Assembly: GCA_903813345.2 (NCBI GenBank)
Contig: CAIIXF020000001.1
Coordinates: 8,903,598-8,965,597, forward strand
DNA from: Owenia fusiformis
Lineage: Eukaryota > Annelida > Polychaeta > Sabellida > Oweniidae
DNA length: 62,000 nucleotides
Reading direction: 5' to 3'
A model generated the notes under the pieces. The model ran no database searches. It worked only from the letters and a program-made list of their open reading frames with translations, and was not told the DNA's origin. The position numbers and the translations under genes are program-made. Every line of letters starts with the position of its first letter. Positions within the stretch are counted from its first letter, which is position 1. Shown here one piece after another: positions 34,144 through 48,107 of this stretch.

Positions 34144-37100
34144 TTATAAGAATACAGGCAAGAACAATATTTTATATTTATCCCATGGTTGCAAGGGTAT
34201 AAGATCGAATACCACTTAGATATATTTGATATGTGGATCAAGGTATCATATTTTAGCAAAACAATCCCCAACCTATTCGATGATTTCAAAAGTGATATTC
34301 GATGGTTGCGATTTTTTATTCTACTTTTTAATTGTTTTCAATGAATATTTATAAATGAGTTTTATTCAAAACCATCCTATGATAAATTACAGGGTAACAC
34401 AAAAATACAACCCACTTATTTTGAAATAATCTGTTAATTGATTTTTTCGTGAGACAGGCTCTCGCATATAATTCCTCAAAAAGTAGCCAATAAAGCATTT
34501 TTGTGTCACTAGATGTCCAATGCTATGTACATGTAAGCCTGAAAATACAAGCTTGACCAAATGGCATGTCCGATTGCTCCATGCGCATTTTGAGATTTTT
34601 TTTTTAAAAAACATATCAAAACAGATATACGTAATCAAATGCCATGTGTGTAAAAAATCAAGAATATCGAATGTTTCTGACAAATATATTTCTATACTTC
34701 TATAAGTAGCTATATTCCACCTCACTGCGTTTTCCGTACTCAATCTAGGTCACGATGACCTTATAAATTGGTCTTTTCTCTCACCAATGCTTAAATATAT
34801 CACTAAATAAATGTTTAGACATTTACGGAAATAACCACCCACCTTAGAGACATATGTATGTTTTATATGTCTCTACCCACCCAAAATAAACAGTGATGAG
34901 AAGTTCTTTTATACGTTCTGCAATTCGTGAAGCCGAAAAAAACTCTGTTAATTTTTTTTACAAAATGTTTCAATTCACTACTAATAATATTTAAAACGTT
35001 TAAATTTACTATTAATGATAATTAACTATTGATTATGTTCTGCCAAGACTTACCAATCTGAGTACGTCAACCTTTATTCCATATCTTTCTTTTCGATATC
35101 AAGTCAACGTTCAACAAACATACTCATTTAAATCGGAAATATTATTTATCCTTTGGTTTATCTGTCCTTATTGGATATCAACCATTCCTTGGAACAAAAT
35201 GTCTTGACGATCTGCAAGTTCTAAGAAGACATCTTTCTTCTTCAATTCCTTTTATGTTAGGTGGTAGCCTAGAAAGTGAAGAGTAACTCCTAACTCATCA
35301 GTAATTCGGCATGGAAAGGTTTAACGGGGATCGATCATTTTTCTTTCACGGGCGGATCCTCGCTATGGTATGCGTTATCATCCTCTTCAATGTAAATTAT
35401 TCATAAACTCGTCTGCGACCAGCTTGCAGGTAAAGAATTGTTCAGTATCTTCATACAGAAGTTAAAATCATTCGGTATCGGCTGAGTTATTAGAATGCAG
35501 AATAAATCCAATAAATTGTATTTCTATATACCAACTATTGTGCTCTACCAGTGCAGTTGTACTAATGATCGTTAGTATATTATTATTAGGCTTCTTTTTA
35601 TATAAACGTATACGTAATTATTTTATTGGATTTTGTATATACTTGAGAATCCTAAAAATATCCTTAAGCTATATTTGACGATGGTCTTAGAGTTTGAATA
35701 AAATCTGTTCTGACTTTATAATAAAAACATTGACTTTTTTAAAATTAGATAATATAATTGAAAAACAATCAGCATACGATATTAAACCAAATGAAGGACG
35801 AACCGAACATTTATAGTACCATTACAACATACCTTTCATAACCTAAATATGAATTAATCATACAATCTTAATTAATAAATAATATCGTTAATTATTGTAT
35901 ATTTATTGTTGACATGATGTATACATAGGTTAATATATAATTGCAATCAAAATTTAAGAATTCTAGTAATAATTAGATTGAATCGAGGAACGCAATGCAG
36001 TGTGATTAAGAAGCAGTCTGAGACGCATCACATCTGTTTTTCAACTAGAAATAAACATGAATATCTGAATATATATGTTCAAAAAAGGGACTGGTGGGAG
36101 GCTATGGTCGCTCACGATGACTTAAATAAACGTAACAACGGGAGTCAAAATAACGTTAATTGATGTACATAAGGCACGATAACCTGTGTTCCAAACATAG
36201 CATCCGAAAGACTAATTCCGAAAAACTGCAAATAAATCGGATATTAACCTCCTAATTCATTTACAAAAACATATGTTGAAAAAGAAAAATCAAATGATAG
36301 GCCCCTAATTGATTTTGTTGCCAATTAATATACACCAGTGTATTGCAAACGTCTGGGAAATGCAGTTTATTATTGGCCATATAGCCCCCTGGGATCGATC
36401 ATTTATTGAAAAATGGGGGCATTAGGGATAGAGATACAAGTCGAACTGGGCCTTAGAGGTTACGAGACACTTCTTTGCTAATAGCAATTTTAGTTGATTA
36501 GTCTTTTCCCCATAAATTATGTAAATACCAAGCATAATTACATTACGTTTTGTGTTTTCAGAGTTTCAGGACTAGGTCATAGCAAAAGTACCTGTGTTGA
36601 AAAGGAAGTACATTCCAAACGCACAGCCGCAAGATATGACTCAATTTGAAGTTATTCCCGAAGTCAATTCATGTTCAATTAACTATTTTTTGTTCGGGCC
36701 GTGTTGAGGCTGAGTGCCTAGTTGCCAACCAGAAATTCCAGCGCTAATGTGATGCAGTAATTCATTTGTGTTCTATGTGCTAATGTTATCGGAAAGATTT
36801 TTTGAAACAGGTTCCAGAATGCAAAAGCAGACACAGGTGGCATGGCTATATTGGAATATGTTGTGTCAGATATTGATAAACTTACAACATAAACCTCTAC
36901 ACAAGTAGGCGATCAATCAATGTGCAACAATCGTACAGGTGAACTGCACAGTATATCAAAAATAAACTAATCTAGTTATTCGAGATCAAGAAATATGCCT
37001 CGCTGTCATTATGCTTTCATTTTAAGTTGGCCAGTTGGAGCATACTTTTGTCCAAAATCTAAACTCCGGACATTACCCAGATACCTGCATGTTTCAGTCC

Positions 37101-40100
37101 TAAAGCAGATAATTAACGTATATCAAAACACTTGACTTCAATGTAATAATGCTAAATAAAAGATGAGCTTAGTCATACTTACATCTCAATGAAAGGTAGA
37201 CAAGCTGACAAGATAATAAAAGGTTAAGGTAATTCCGTACTTTCAAGAAATATGTTTTGGGAAAATATGGAGAAAGGGCATTTGAATTCCATTTTAATAG
37301 AATTGATTTTGAACTATAAATTGTTCCTTGTGTGTAATTATCCTCATGAAATGTTAAAATATTACCTATTTCAGCAATTATTGGCTAGAATGAAGAAAAC
37401 ATTCTCACCATGCGGTACTACCTTAAGAGCAAAACCTGATTCATTCTGAAGGATAAAAAATATTTCAAACTGTAAAGTTTCCATGCAGTCTGCAATTTGA
37501 TTAAGGGAGGAAATGAGTCAACTGATTTTTTTCTTTTGTTTGAAATATCACTGTTTGTCAGATTTAATAATAATTCAAGAAAAAAATTTAAAGTCCTAGT
37601 CCTCATAGAAGCCAATGGTGCACACTGCACAGTAATGTTTTAGATAAAATATATTCTTCTTTTACCCTGCGCGCAGAGTCTAGTTATAAACGACGAAGCT
37701 CTCTTTAGAGAAGCGAAGTCGAACGAATGCAAATGGTATTCTTCTTTTGAACCTAGTTAGACAATCAACATTGGTTTATTTTAAAAGTTTAGTTTATTAA
37801 GAAGTAATTTTTTTCAAAAACGTTTTGAACACAGCACCCATAGTGGCAATATATCCACTTTAAATGTCATTTACATTGCTTATTGTTATGTTGGCAACAT
37901 TGAACAGGTGAATGCAATGTTTAATTTATGGCAGTACACTGAATATATGAATCCATTGATTGCAAATGCATTGATTTTACTAAGTGCTGCAGATACACAT
38001 TATTCAGTTATTACAGTTATTTACACAGAAATAGATCACTTATTTCCAAATAAGACTTAATATGCCTTATAACCTGTATAACAAGCACATTATGACTCTT
38101 AACGTAATGATTCTGCATGAAGGTAGTAGCTAAGCATTGAAAATAACTTTGCCATAATTTGGCTATTAATGAGCATTAAGGTGGGACTGGTGGGGCAAAT
38201 AATGACATTGATTGGGTATGACATCAATAAACACGCAATCCTTAATGCAAATACATGTATGAAGGTAGCCTGGCACAAAGATATCTCTTCTTTATATTGA
38301 CTAAACTTTCTATTTTATCTTGAATTGTCCAAACTATTTATTTCCAAAAAGGCCTAGCAATTCTTGTGCCTATTTTGTCTAGACATAAATATTGAGAATT
38401 GTTAATTATAAACAAGCTTTTCTAATGTAAGAACCCAAAGTATACATCATGGCAAACTCTTAATTTGGATTCACAGAACAACCCTGTTGGGAGCAAGAAG
38501 ACAGGATGACTATGAAATGCAAAGCATATATTTTAGCACAGCATTGTATAGTCCAGCACAGGAGTATCACTGTTAAGTGCTAATACTTCAGTCACAGGTG
38601 TGGTGTATAATTACAAACACACACTTCATGTATATTCAGAGGGAATAATAACTTATTATCTCCCAATCCATCATATAAATCTAGCAAATCCAATAAATTC
38701 AAACTAAGCAGGTCTTTTGTCTTAGAAATATGGTATATAGCGTATATAGCGTATTTTATCATTTTTTCTAATTTTAATTTCCCTTATACAAGAAACTTCC
38801 TTCTGAGCCTAGCAAAAATTAGGCAATAGGCAAATTAAATGATGAGGCAAAATGACAACTTATATAGTACTTGTTTTTCTATGATCACACAAAAGTATGT
38901 ATACAGTTAGGCATTGTGTTATTACATTACATGGGCGTCAGTGGAGGGTGTTGGGTGCGAGTGCACTCCCTTTCTGAGCCAATCCTCAGGGAATTTGTTC
39001 ATGGTGCTGAGAAGGAGACTCTGAGAAAAGAACTATGTGTTCTGGTGAAAGAGGTGGAGAAGCTAGGATTCAAGTACAAGCTTTGAAGATGGAGACTGGT
39101 TTTAGGTGTAGATGTACCCCTCTTGGAAAAATCCTGGGGACACCAGTGCATTGTATCATAAAAGTGAATTATATTCACATAACTAATCCACTTTACTTTT
39201 CAAGTTTTCAAGGGACAAAAAATTATAATGGCATTATGGCAAGGATTTTGAACATTACAATATCAATTTGATAAAAAATTGTATATTTCTATCCCAAAAG
39301 GCTGTAAAAAGTACGTTTGATACACTAATTAGTCAAAAAGTAGACTTTTGTTCTCAAATTAAGAGCATTTGAGAATAATTCCTGAAACATTCACCCAATG
39401 TAAACCTATATTTAATTCTAACATAAATACAAAAAAGTGAGTTGGTGTTAATGAACTCTAGTTCTGGTATGGTTGCAACCTGTTGCCATGGTATCTGGGG
39501 CAATCTAATAGTTTATCAAAGTCAACATGGCATACATAAGTATTTCAAGAAAAGGTATGTCAGAAGTTTTCTTAGCACGTCTTGGTAAGTCTTTCACTAC
39601 AGCTGTCTTTAATACACCTGCCAATTAACTGTTTATAAACATACTTTATACTACATTTAACTCCATTATTTTTCCCAGAAAAAGATGAAATGAATTTTTT
39701 TTGACGGTTATAGTTTAAAAACCACTTATTTTTATTTCTTATTTGAGAATATTGTGGGTAAAACCTCCATTGGATTTTTAAACTATCGTTTCTAATAAGA
39801 ATAACAGATTCAAGAGAATAGCAGAAGCAGGTGATAGGAACAAAGCCTAAATATAAGCACAATAGACTAGATATACAATATACGAATTTGTAATCTTTAA
39901 TTTCAACTATTGAATATTCCAAAAAATTAAGCCAAATATATACAATGTACATACAAAATAATATCTAGAAATGAAGTTTTAAAAAGTTTATCAACAATGA
40001 AATTTTAATTTTCTTTGAAAAGTGATTTCAAGGTTGGGGATATTCCCCACAAAGCCCATTAAGTCATGAACATTGAAATATCTTCCTGCACCAAACTAAT

Positions 40101-41258
40101 TATCAAACTCAACATACATGTAGATGAAAATTGATCAACTTAATCTATTTATTATTGAATTTTCTATGTCTGCCATGTTATCTGACCCGAATTAGCCATC
40201 TGGCGGTGAAACTGGTAACTTCACACTAGCATCTTGGTTATCAAATTCAATTCTTTCAAGTTGAGACACAATACTAAATGCTATCAATAGAAGACTATCT
40301 AAGATCCACATGACTCCAGAATTGAGCATAAATGAGTTACACAATGCCTATCTGGAATAAAACATGAACATTTGAGACTCCTACAATTACAATCTTTATT
40401 GATTTCTCCTTTTCTAACCATATACAACAACAGTTGCAATGTTTCTAGAACACTACAATGACGTCTTTAACTCAATTGACATTTACATGTGATACCAGAC
40501 CAGGAAAAGTGAATTTTTCTAAAAGATAAAACTAAATATTTAGTTTGATTTTATTGTAGCATATTGCGCATCACTTTGCTATTAATGGCCATTTCCCCAG
40601 GAAAGACAATCAGATATTTAAACATGGTATGCAAATGTACTGAGGAAGTAGAAGGAAGACCCAAGTGGATACAAATACTTGTCGATTTTAATAGAACCTC
40701 CATTATCTCTCCGCTAATGGAACTGATACAAATTACAGCCAGAGTTGAATTGTCTTCATGTTTCTATGATATTGATTCAGACAATACACCAAGAAGCTAT
40801 CTTTAAACTGAAAACTATAAATCGCCTACATAGGTAATTGAATATGGGGGAGTGTGAATTCTATATCAATCTCATTACGGTACATTGCACTTCGAAAATC
40901 ACTTGAACAGCTGTGTCTGTATTGACTGGATCAAAATATTGTTGCAACCTCAACTGTATATCTATGTGACATCTATACTTCCTATTTGATGTTTCCATTT
41001 GTATGTTCCATGGCTCGAGTAACTGTAGTGTCTCAGATGATAAGTGTCACCATGTACTCTTAGTGTCACCTCTAACCATAGTGTTACACATGGCTCCTAC
41101 TGTCACATTTGACGCACATCTGTCACAGTTGACACCTGAGACCAAGATTAAACTGTGGAATAATATCACTCTAGATTCCCTAGCGTCACAATTGACTCAT
41201 TGAGTCTATTTTGGACCATAATTCACCCAATTGAATTACTGCACTTAATGAACGATGA
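34144..41258. other. 7-kb intergenic region, no supported gene
   Basis: Mostly AT-rich and featureless. The best small frame is 38934-39086 (+), with a plausible tail (EKETLRKELCVLVKEVEKLG, then FKYKL and stop) but no homology I recognise; its flanks (GGTGTTGGGTGCGAGTGCAC, then GTACCCCTCTTGG) look repeat-like. Bases 40860-41258 are probably the 3' UTR of KICS2 on the minus strand. Frames at 39572-39952 (-), 40564-40806 (+) and 41003-41203 (+) look like chance. Confidence 0.4.
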
Positions 41259-44200
41259 TTATTTTGAACCAGGTTTCAATGTCGCAAAACATTTGGTGCA
41301 TCTCAGATTTGAGCAAATGTCAGTAATGGTGTTAACAATATAAGAGTCCCTCTCTGCCTTTTTAGTGTCAAATATGACAGCAAATGTCATCCTAGGTTCA
41401 ATCCTTGTCATGAAGTATGTACTGTTCACATGCTGCATATGAAAACAGAATGATAGAATCCCAGTGAATGTATATCATGAGTTCAAAATATATGTATGTT
41501 ATATGTAATTTTTCAGGGAATCCTAAAATGATAAAAAATGTTTCAGTTATCAATATAAGTTATAAATGTAATATGTAAAGGAGCGTATGTACTATTGATT
41601 GTGTAATGACATCAAAATTGAAATGTCTTTTTGATAATAATAGCTTATTTCAATTATTGTTTAAAATTAAATCAAAGACTTTCGATATATGATTTATATG
41701 GCACATACATGTATATGACCTTAGATTTTATTCTGCCTATTGCCAAATATATGACATACACATTCAAAAACAAGGCACTGACATTCAAAATGTGACCACT
41801 CGCCATTTGTTACAGATGCCATTTGCTACAGACACCGAACACCAACCGCCATCCACAAAAAAGTTGTAGACTAACAATATGTCAACACTTGTGGTGTTAC
41901 AGACAAAATAATCAGAAATAATCAAAAGTGATACATTTCAAAGAAATTTTGTCTTTAGCATTTGACGAATATATAGCTAAACTACTGCAACTAAGAATCA
42001 TTCACCTTGTCATAAAACCATACGATTTTATCAAATGTGTTGAGATCAGCTGATTTTTCATTCATAATCATCAAGACATTGGGCCAGTGACTGAGTGGAC
42101 GTTCCTGTAAAGTAATAAATATGTTTGGTGTTGTATGATAAGGCACAGGGCGTATAGCCAGCAAATGTCAAGGGGATGCTATTTTTGGGTTTGCATCAGT
42201 GCAAGCAAAATGAGCCCCAAAAAGGAGGGTGCGAGAGTCCACCCCCAGAAATCTTTTAACATTTACATTGAATATGGTGTATTCTAAGCATTTCAAACCA
42301 TAATATGTTAATGTTTTTTCAACAAATTTTACAAAATTGACTCCCACTGTTACTGTTGTACAGATTACAAAAAGAAGGATATCTTACATTAGGATATGAG
42401 AATACAGCAGGATAGCTGTCTAAGCCCCGGGGAGACTCCATGATTCTGTCAGGGTGATGGTATCCAGGCCCCTTGTATATTCCCTCCAGCCCGTTCACAT
42501 CTAAGATAATAGACACATTGAAGACATCAGATTTTTTATGGAATGTTACAATCCTGAAAATAAAGAACAACAATCTACAACAACTGAAACATAAGATACC
42601 ATGGGCATAGCCAGGGGGTATACGATGGGTGCAATCACAACCACCTACCCCCAAAAAGAAAGAATTTCTTCTTGTAAAAACATGAACAAATTGTAGTTTG
42701 AAATGCTTAGAATGCACCATATACAATGTTAATTTTAAAAAATTACTGGGGGTGAACCCCTGTACCCCCTTTTTGGGTTGCTTCGCTCACAAAAATCACA
42801 AACACCCTAGACAATTGCTGGCTACGCCCCTGGATATAGTTCATGTCTACAACCAAATAGTCCTGCAACATATATTGCTATACAGACAAAACTAATGTAC
42901 TTTGCTTGATACATTTAGTGATTCAGGTTGACTGAATGGTCCAAAACTCATGAAAATCTGTGGTGTGTGCTTGTCTGTCTTTCAGATATATTTAGAATGA
43001 TAATAGTAGCCTGTGTATACATTACTTACTGTTATATAACTGTCTTGAATGAAGATGCAAATATGTAATACACATACTATATATACTATAGAGACATAGA
43101 TACAGCTGTTCAACTACAAACGAAGTCAGGGAATGTGAGAAATAAAATGAGGAAAGAAAAACACTTTTAATTTCAAAATACAGCACATTGAAATATTAAA
43201 AGTAAAATTAAAATTAACAAAAAAAGAATGGCTTATCATTTCATTTGGAATAACTTACTTTCCATAGAAGTCAATGGAAGCCTTGGCTGTGATAGTTTTC
43301 ATGTCCATCGCAGCAGATTGCTTCCCTGGTTGTTTGTTCAATACATCGTGAAAGTACAAACTGAACTGAAATAGAAAAAAACTAAAAGTCAGCATTGAAA
43401 CTGGTGAGTCTACTTAAAGTACAACTACATGTACATTGAAACTGGTGAGTCTACTTAAAGTTCAACTACATGTACATTGAAACTGGTGAGTCTACTTAAA
43501 GTACAACTACATGTACATTGAAACTGGTGAGTCTACTTGAAGTACAACTACATGTATATAGAAACTGGTGAGTCTACTTAAAGTACAACTATGTGTACAT
43601 TGAAACTGATGAGTCTACTTAAAGTACAACTACATGTACATTGAAACTGGTGAGTCTACTTGAAGTACAACTACATGTACATTAAAACTGGTGAGACTAC
43701 TTGAAGTACAACTCCATGTACATTAAAACTGGTGAGTCTACTTCAAGTACAACTACATGTACATTAAAACTGGCGAGTCTACTTGAAGTACAACTACATG
43801 TACATTAAAACTGGTGAGTCTACTTCAAGTACAACTCCATGTATATAGAGGTAATCATATGCCATGTATGCATAGTTTTGATTTCCAAGTAAAAATATTA
43901 AAAAAGGTTTCACTTAAAAAGTAATTTACACATGTTCACCTTTTACAATGTTTTAGTGTAGACTATACAGTTTTCCCACTTGAACCAAATAAACAAGTCA
44001 ACAATAACGCAGGTGCGAGTAGGTAGTTACCAGATTCACCACCAGATGGCTCATTCGGGTCAGATAGCATGGCGGGTATAGTAGAAAGTTCCCTTTAACT
44101 TAAATTACATCTATTTGCGTGGTTCAATTTTCATATAACCCTTATGTATCTAATAGTTATGCAAATTAAAATATGTCCAGTAAAAGAAAATGTTATCTGT

Positions 44201-47200
44201 CCAATACAAGATAAGATAATTCACTTTTTGTGATTTTGTAACATGGGGTCTATGGGGAATCAACCCGAACAAGAAGTCGCATTTTCAAAAAAAATTTAAT
44301 TTTCAAAGTTGATAGACAATTTTCGAAACCATATTTCAAGATGTACTTTTACATGCAGATTTCAAATGTGACATCACATTGACAGAATTTTGAATATTTA
44401 ATGACGTAAATCAAGATTATTTCTACTCGCATCTAGTCTATTGATGAGTTAGTCCAGAGAAAAATCTCAGAAACATATGTGAACACATCCATCTAACTTT
44501 TCAAAAAGTGATATCTCAGATTTTTTCATGCCTTAACACTGAATAAAGCATTGCTCCTATGTAATCACCATTTGCAAGTGAAAAATACCTTAATAGCACC
44601 AAAAACTATCACTTTGTTTAAGCATTTTTACAAATTTCAGTCTTTAATTTTGTTTTTAAGTGACTTGATCAATATTAATTTTTTGACCAATAATTATGAT
44701 ATAACATTATAGCCATAGACCAATAAAATACAAGTTCAGTTTTAGTATGAATATAGGGCCATGGGTACAATGAGAGGCTACTCCCCCTCGGGAAATCATG
44801 CAGAGATAAATAGTAGATTAATGACCATGCTCTGAGCTTGGAAATTCATTTAACTCCTATTGACCAATCTAAATTGAGTTATTTGAATTTCACAAATACT
44901 TTTAACTGCTAACTCTGTCCCCAACTAACTGTGATTAATTAGCTTAAATGTTGATTAAATCCCAGCAGTGTCGTTCAAATGATAACTACACTACTACATT
45001 TTACAAACAAAAATATAAAGGCATCGTGGTCTAAACTGTAAAATTCAATGTGGAGCATTTTTGTATCAGGGGGTCATTGTAAGTTCTCCATTTCATGAAC
45101 ATACCTTAGAGACTAGAGTTGCTTTGTATTTGCTGAGCCACTGATAGAGTGCAGGGTTGCTGGGATTTTTAGTACTGCTACCAAACCCCAGTGTTTTCTT
45201 CACCTGAAATACATTTACAATACAGTAAAATCTGTAAATACGAACACCTCTCTAATTCGAACAGCTCTCAATGTGACCACATTTTTTCAGTCCCAATTTT
45301 GTTACCTTCCCTTGACTCACATATTTAGAAACCTTCAAGTGTGAACACCTGCTAATCCAATAGCATTTGGCTGATTTAAATTGTGTTCAGATTAGAATGT
45401 TTTTACTGTGCAGCTCTACATTTCTGTACTTTTTCTCTTTTCAGTTCAGCTGTTATATTGTGGTGCTAAATATGAATAACTTGGTTGTAGTGCTGTAGAT
45501 ACACTTAATTTGATGCTACTTAATTTGGCGGATTTGCACAATTTCAAATATTGGCAGCTATTTAATTTGGCGGATTCAGGACTGATTTAACAGTTTAAGT
45601 TTTATCATTGATCTGGCAATAAACATTTCAGATTCATATGTGCGACTTACAGTAAGTCTTGGTATAGCACTGAAATCCAAATAGGAATACTTATACAAGT
45701 AAAATCTTCGATGAGTTTCAGTGATGGAATTTTCCAAAATACATCTGAAAATTGGCTGATTTTTAATTTGGCAGATTTTCTCAATCCGCCAATCCGTCAA
45801 ATTAAAACGGTAGCCATATTAAGTGTATCTACAGTATGTCATGATAGAGTTCTTTATAGTAAATGCTGTACTCACCTCCTTGACTGGCACCAGAGGGGTC
45901 CAGTCTGTTAGTTTTGTATGGGCCTCATTCAGATGTAGTAGGGAAGAGAGAAAATCACACTGAGACATTTCTAGTTGCGCTGTTAGCAGATGTGTGATGA
46001 TGTCACACTCAACACTGAAAAAAATAATATTCATCCAATTGCTCCAATTTTAATATAAATCGGGTGTTAAATGATACAATTTAATTAAATAAGCATAAAT
46101 GGAGTAAGAGGGAAAAAGACGTGTTGAGATTAAGTTTCAAAAAAATTCTGATTAAGTCCAACAGTCCTGATTTGATTTTAAAAATCTTTATGAGTACGAG
46201 GTAATCCAACAAATAGATTAAAAAAGTGTCATATTTTGTTCAATTCATATGTTTGCAATTAAATCTTCAATAACTTCTGTATTTGATCAGATAACTCAAT
46301 TGTAATGGAATTATGGCCTGATTTTGCAGATTGCTTCAAATATTTTACACTGGTCTCTTGTCCTTGCTTTCTCTTTAATATTAAAAATTTGACACCAGCT
46401 TGGAGGTAAGATGCCACAACCAGGGTTTTGTCCTTTAACAAAACAATTTTACTGCAAAAGGTTATTTTTGTCAAGTAACAGACATTAGAAAAAAGGAAAT
46501 CAATTATCATAACTATCCTTTTCGAGAGCTTCACCTAGCATTACATATCAGTGGCGTAGCCAGGAAGAAAATAAGGCGATGTTGAATAAAGCGAGAGGCA
46601 AGCAAGAGCCTTGTGTGCCTCATTCTGGCTTCACTTATTTAGATTAAATGACGGTTATTACTCAGACAGAAATACGAGTACAACTCAACATTGACAAAGG
46701 AATATTTCTCAAAGGATGTTATTAAAAGCTAAGCTAGAGCATGTACAGTTTACTTTGAATGGTTGGATCAAACTCACCTAAAGCTATGCTTTAAAGGGGC
46801 TAATATAGGATGATGGAAGTTCTTTTGGTGGGTCTGTATTATGTGTGTTATAACGTTCAGTAGGTCATCATAATTCATGACTCGCATGTTGCCCATTGTT
46901 GCCATCTGTTCATAACTAGGATATGTCAAGGTGTTAAGCTGTTTCTAAATTGTACAGAACACAACAAGAAAAGTGTACACCATTCAGAGGAAAAACAAAC
47001 CCCCACTACCTCAAACCATAATCCAACATAAAAAAATGTTTAATGCCCCCCCCCCCCTCCCCAATAATACAAGATCTGTAAATTACTGAATTCAGTATGA
47101 AAATAATTGGTTCTAAGGGAAATATTTATTAAATACAATATGGCACCCTACAGATATAAGAACAAATAAAACTAGTGAAAAGGATACAACTCCATTGACT

Positions 47201-48107
47201 TTGACCTTGCAGTAAGGAAGTGTGCTAGCTGCCCACACAGGTGAGATATCAGGTGAGTTAATGAGCTATCCATGGTATCCCTGTCTTTATCAGGCTTAGA
47301 ACCACTCACTTCAATCTGCCTCAATTCACCGAGTAGGCTCCCATATGATGTACGCAAATTCTGAAAAAACAAATGAAGATCATAAGCAAAAGAAGCAGTT
47401 TTAATGCAATTTTCAAGATATATTATAAGTATCCATGGTGCAAAATTATTTTGGCTTACCTCTTTTCTGCTAAACCATTTAGGGCCAAGAAACATAAGTC
47501 CAGCATATGATTTCTCTGCTATCGCCAGATGAGTGAGAGAAGCTAGAAGTTGCACCCAAAGAGGACCAGTGTTGATTGATTTTTGGCTTTCACGTTCCTT
47601 CTCCTGGAACAAGTGCAATACATTTTACAAAACAATCTTATGTTATATGGACATCATCATTTCTCAAAGTACATGTACACAAACTTTGAAATAGAAGTGG
47701 ACTGTTTGGATAGAAACTGAGGAGCTAAACTTACATGTAGTTTTGAAAATCTAAGAAATCAATTGAAAATCATTATACTCGCTGTCAAAAACCATGGGCT
47801 TCAATTTTTTTGTAATATTTGCACAACCATGAAGGATATCACAAAAGTCAAAAATTGGAAGGATTTGAAAATCAACTGAGCCTACACAGGTAGAGCCCAT
47901 GGTTCAACTTACGAAGAAACAGAATAGTACAAATTTCAGGAATAGAACCTCAATTCCCTCAAAATTAACACCACTAAAAAATAATGTTGAAATACACATA
48001 CTTACAGATAAATCCTTAGCTTTGTCATATGCAAACTGGCTAAGACACTGGAAGTATGTTTCCAAAAACGCCTGTTCACGTGAGACAAGGGGTAATTCAG
48101 AAGCCAT
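41259..48107 (-). CDS. KICS2: KICSTOR subunit KICS2 (C12orf66 family)
   Basis: KICS2 is a subunit of KICSTOR, which in vertebrates brings GATOR1 to lysosomes so that mTORC1 shuts off when amino acids or glucose are short. Ten coding exons in transcript order: 48006-48107, 47460-47603, 47188-47360, 46778-46915, 45876-46014, 45105-45203, 43259-43365, 42388-42553, 42006-42104, 41259-41432. They join in phase into 446 codons; the human protein is about 445. Landmarks shared with vertebrate KICS2 as I remember it: LETYFQ...YDKAKD near the start, EKERE, AEKSY, FSRKE, FHHPILAPL, AHTKL, MKTITAKA, GPGYHHP, HWPNVLMIM, STYFMTR and a C-terminal FATLKPGSK. The ATG at 48107 has a good context and an in-frame stop upstream. 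The weakest join is exon 3 to 4 (donor TT/GTATCC, acceptor CCTAG/TTATG), chosen because it restores the family reading MEFYEQM. Introns carry several repeats. No break is seen; the gene looks functional. Confidence 0.93.
41680..41900. repeat. Dispersed repeat, copy 3 (KICS2 last intron)
   Basis: Combines the segments seen separately at 31385-31460 and 33985-34130 (ATTTTATTCTG; CACTCGCCATTTGTTACAG; AACAATATGTCAACACTT). It lies in the intron between the last two coding exons of KICS2. Non-coding. Confidence 0.45.
42600..42833. mobile_element. TIR element with GGGCGTAGCCAG-type ends (KICS2 intron)
   Basis: The left end CCATGGGCATAGCCAG pairs with the right end CTGGCTACGCCCCTGG. The interior is C/G-tract rich (ACCTACCCCCAAAAAG). 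It sits 47 bases upstream, in transcript sense, of a KICS2 acceptor (42553). Similar ends occur at 49749-49912. The plus-strand ORF 42698-42895 is spurious. Confidence 0.5.
43393..43848. repeat. 41-bp minisatellite, about 11 copies
   Basis: The unit CATTGAAACTGGTGAGTCTA is followed by CTTAAAGTACAACTACATGTA, with exact 41-base spacing (for example 43393 and 43434) and a few substitutions per copy. It lies in KICS2 intron 6 and begins 28 bases upstream, in transcript sense, of the exon at 43259-43365. There are no variable spacers, so it is not CRISPR. Confidence 0.95.
45223..45408. mobile_element. 186-bp pogo/Tigger-like MITE, copy 2
   Basis: Ends CAGTAAAA...TTTTACTG, TA before the left end. 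The interior has CGAACACCTCTCTAATTCGA and GTGTTCAGATTAGAATG, the typical inverted subterminal words of this element type. It is related to 30615-30897. It stands 20 bases upstream (transcript sense) of the KICS2 acceptor at 45203. Confidence 0.65.
45493..45834. mobile_element. 342-bp MITE with CTGTAGATACACTTAAT ends
   Basis: The left CTGTAGATACACTTAAT and right ATTAAGTGTATCTACAG are exact inverted copies, followed at the right by TA (TG at the left). The interior repeats TTAATTTGGCGGATT and its complement. The same style of end and interior is seen at 54016-54478. It lies in KICS2 intron 5. Confidence 0.75.
46259..46451 (-). other. Possible alternative terminal exon of KICS2
   Basis: After TTTTGCAG the minus strand gives a 63-codon frame to a stop at 46259 (contains KDKTLVVASYLQAGVKF and ELSDQIQKLLKI). 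Its phase fits exon 4 exactly, as the true exon 5 does. Use of it would replace the C-terminal half of KICS2. I know no such form in other animals, and chance is quite possible. Confidence 0.25.
47788..47907. mobile_element. Short hairpin element (KICS2 intron 1)
   Basis: ACCATGGGCTTCAA at the left pairs with a diverged inverted GAGCCCATGGTTCAA at the right, about 120 bp in all. A related hairpin, CATGGGCTTTCAA...TTGAAAGCCCATGG, is at 49518-49552. Confidence 0.4.

Noticed and set aside
39572-39952. 126-codon minus-strand ORF
   Set aside because: AT-rich composition (Ile, Tyr, Lys, Asn), no recognisable motif, no splice context; probably chance.
43393-43848. CRISPR-like array
   Set aside because: The repeats are contiguous 41-bp units without spacers, in an animal intron.
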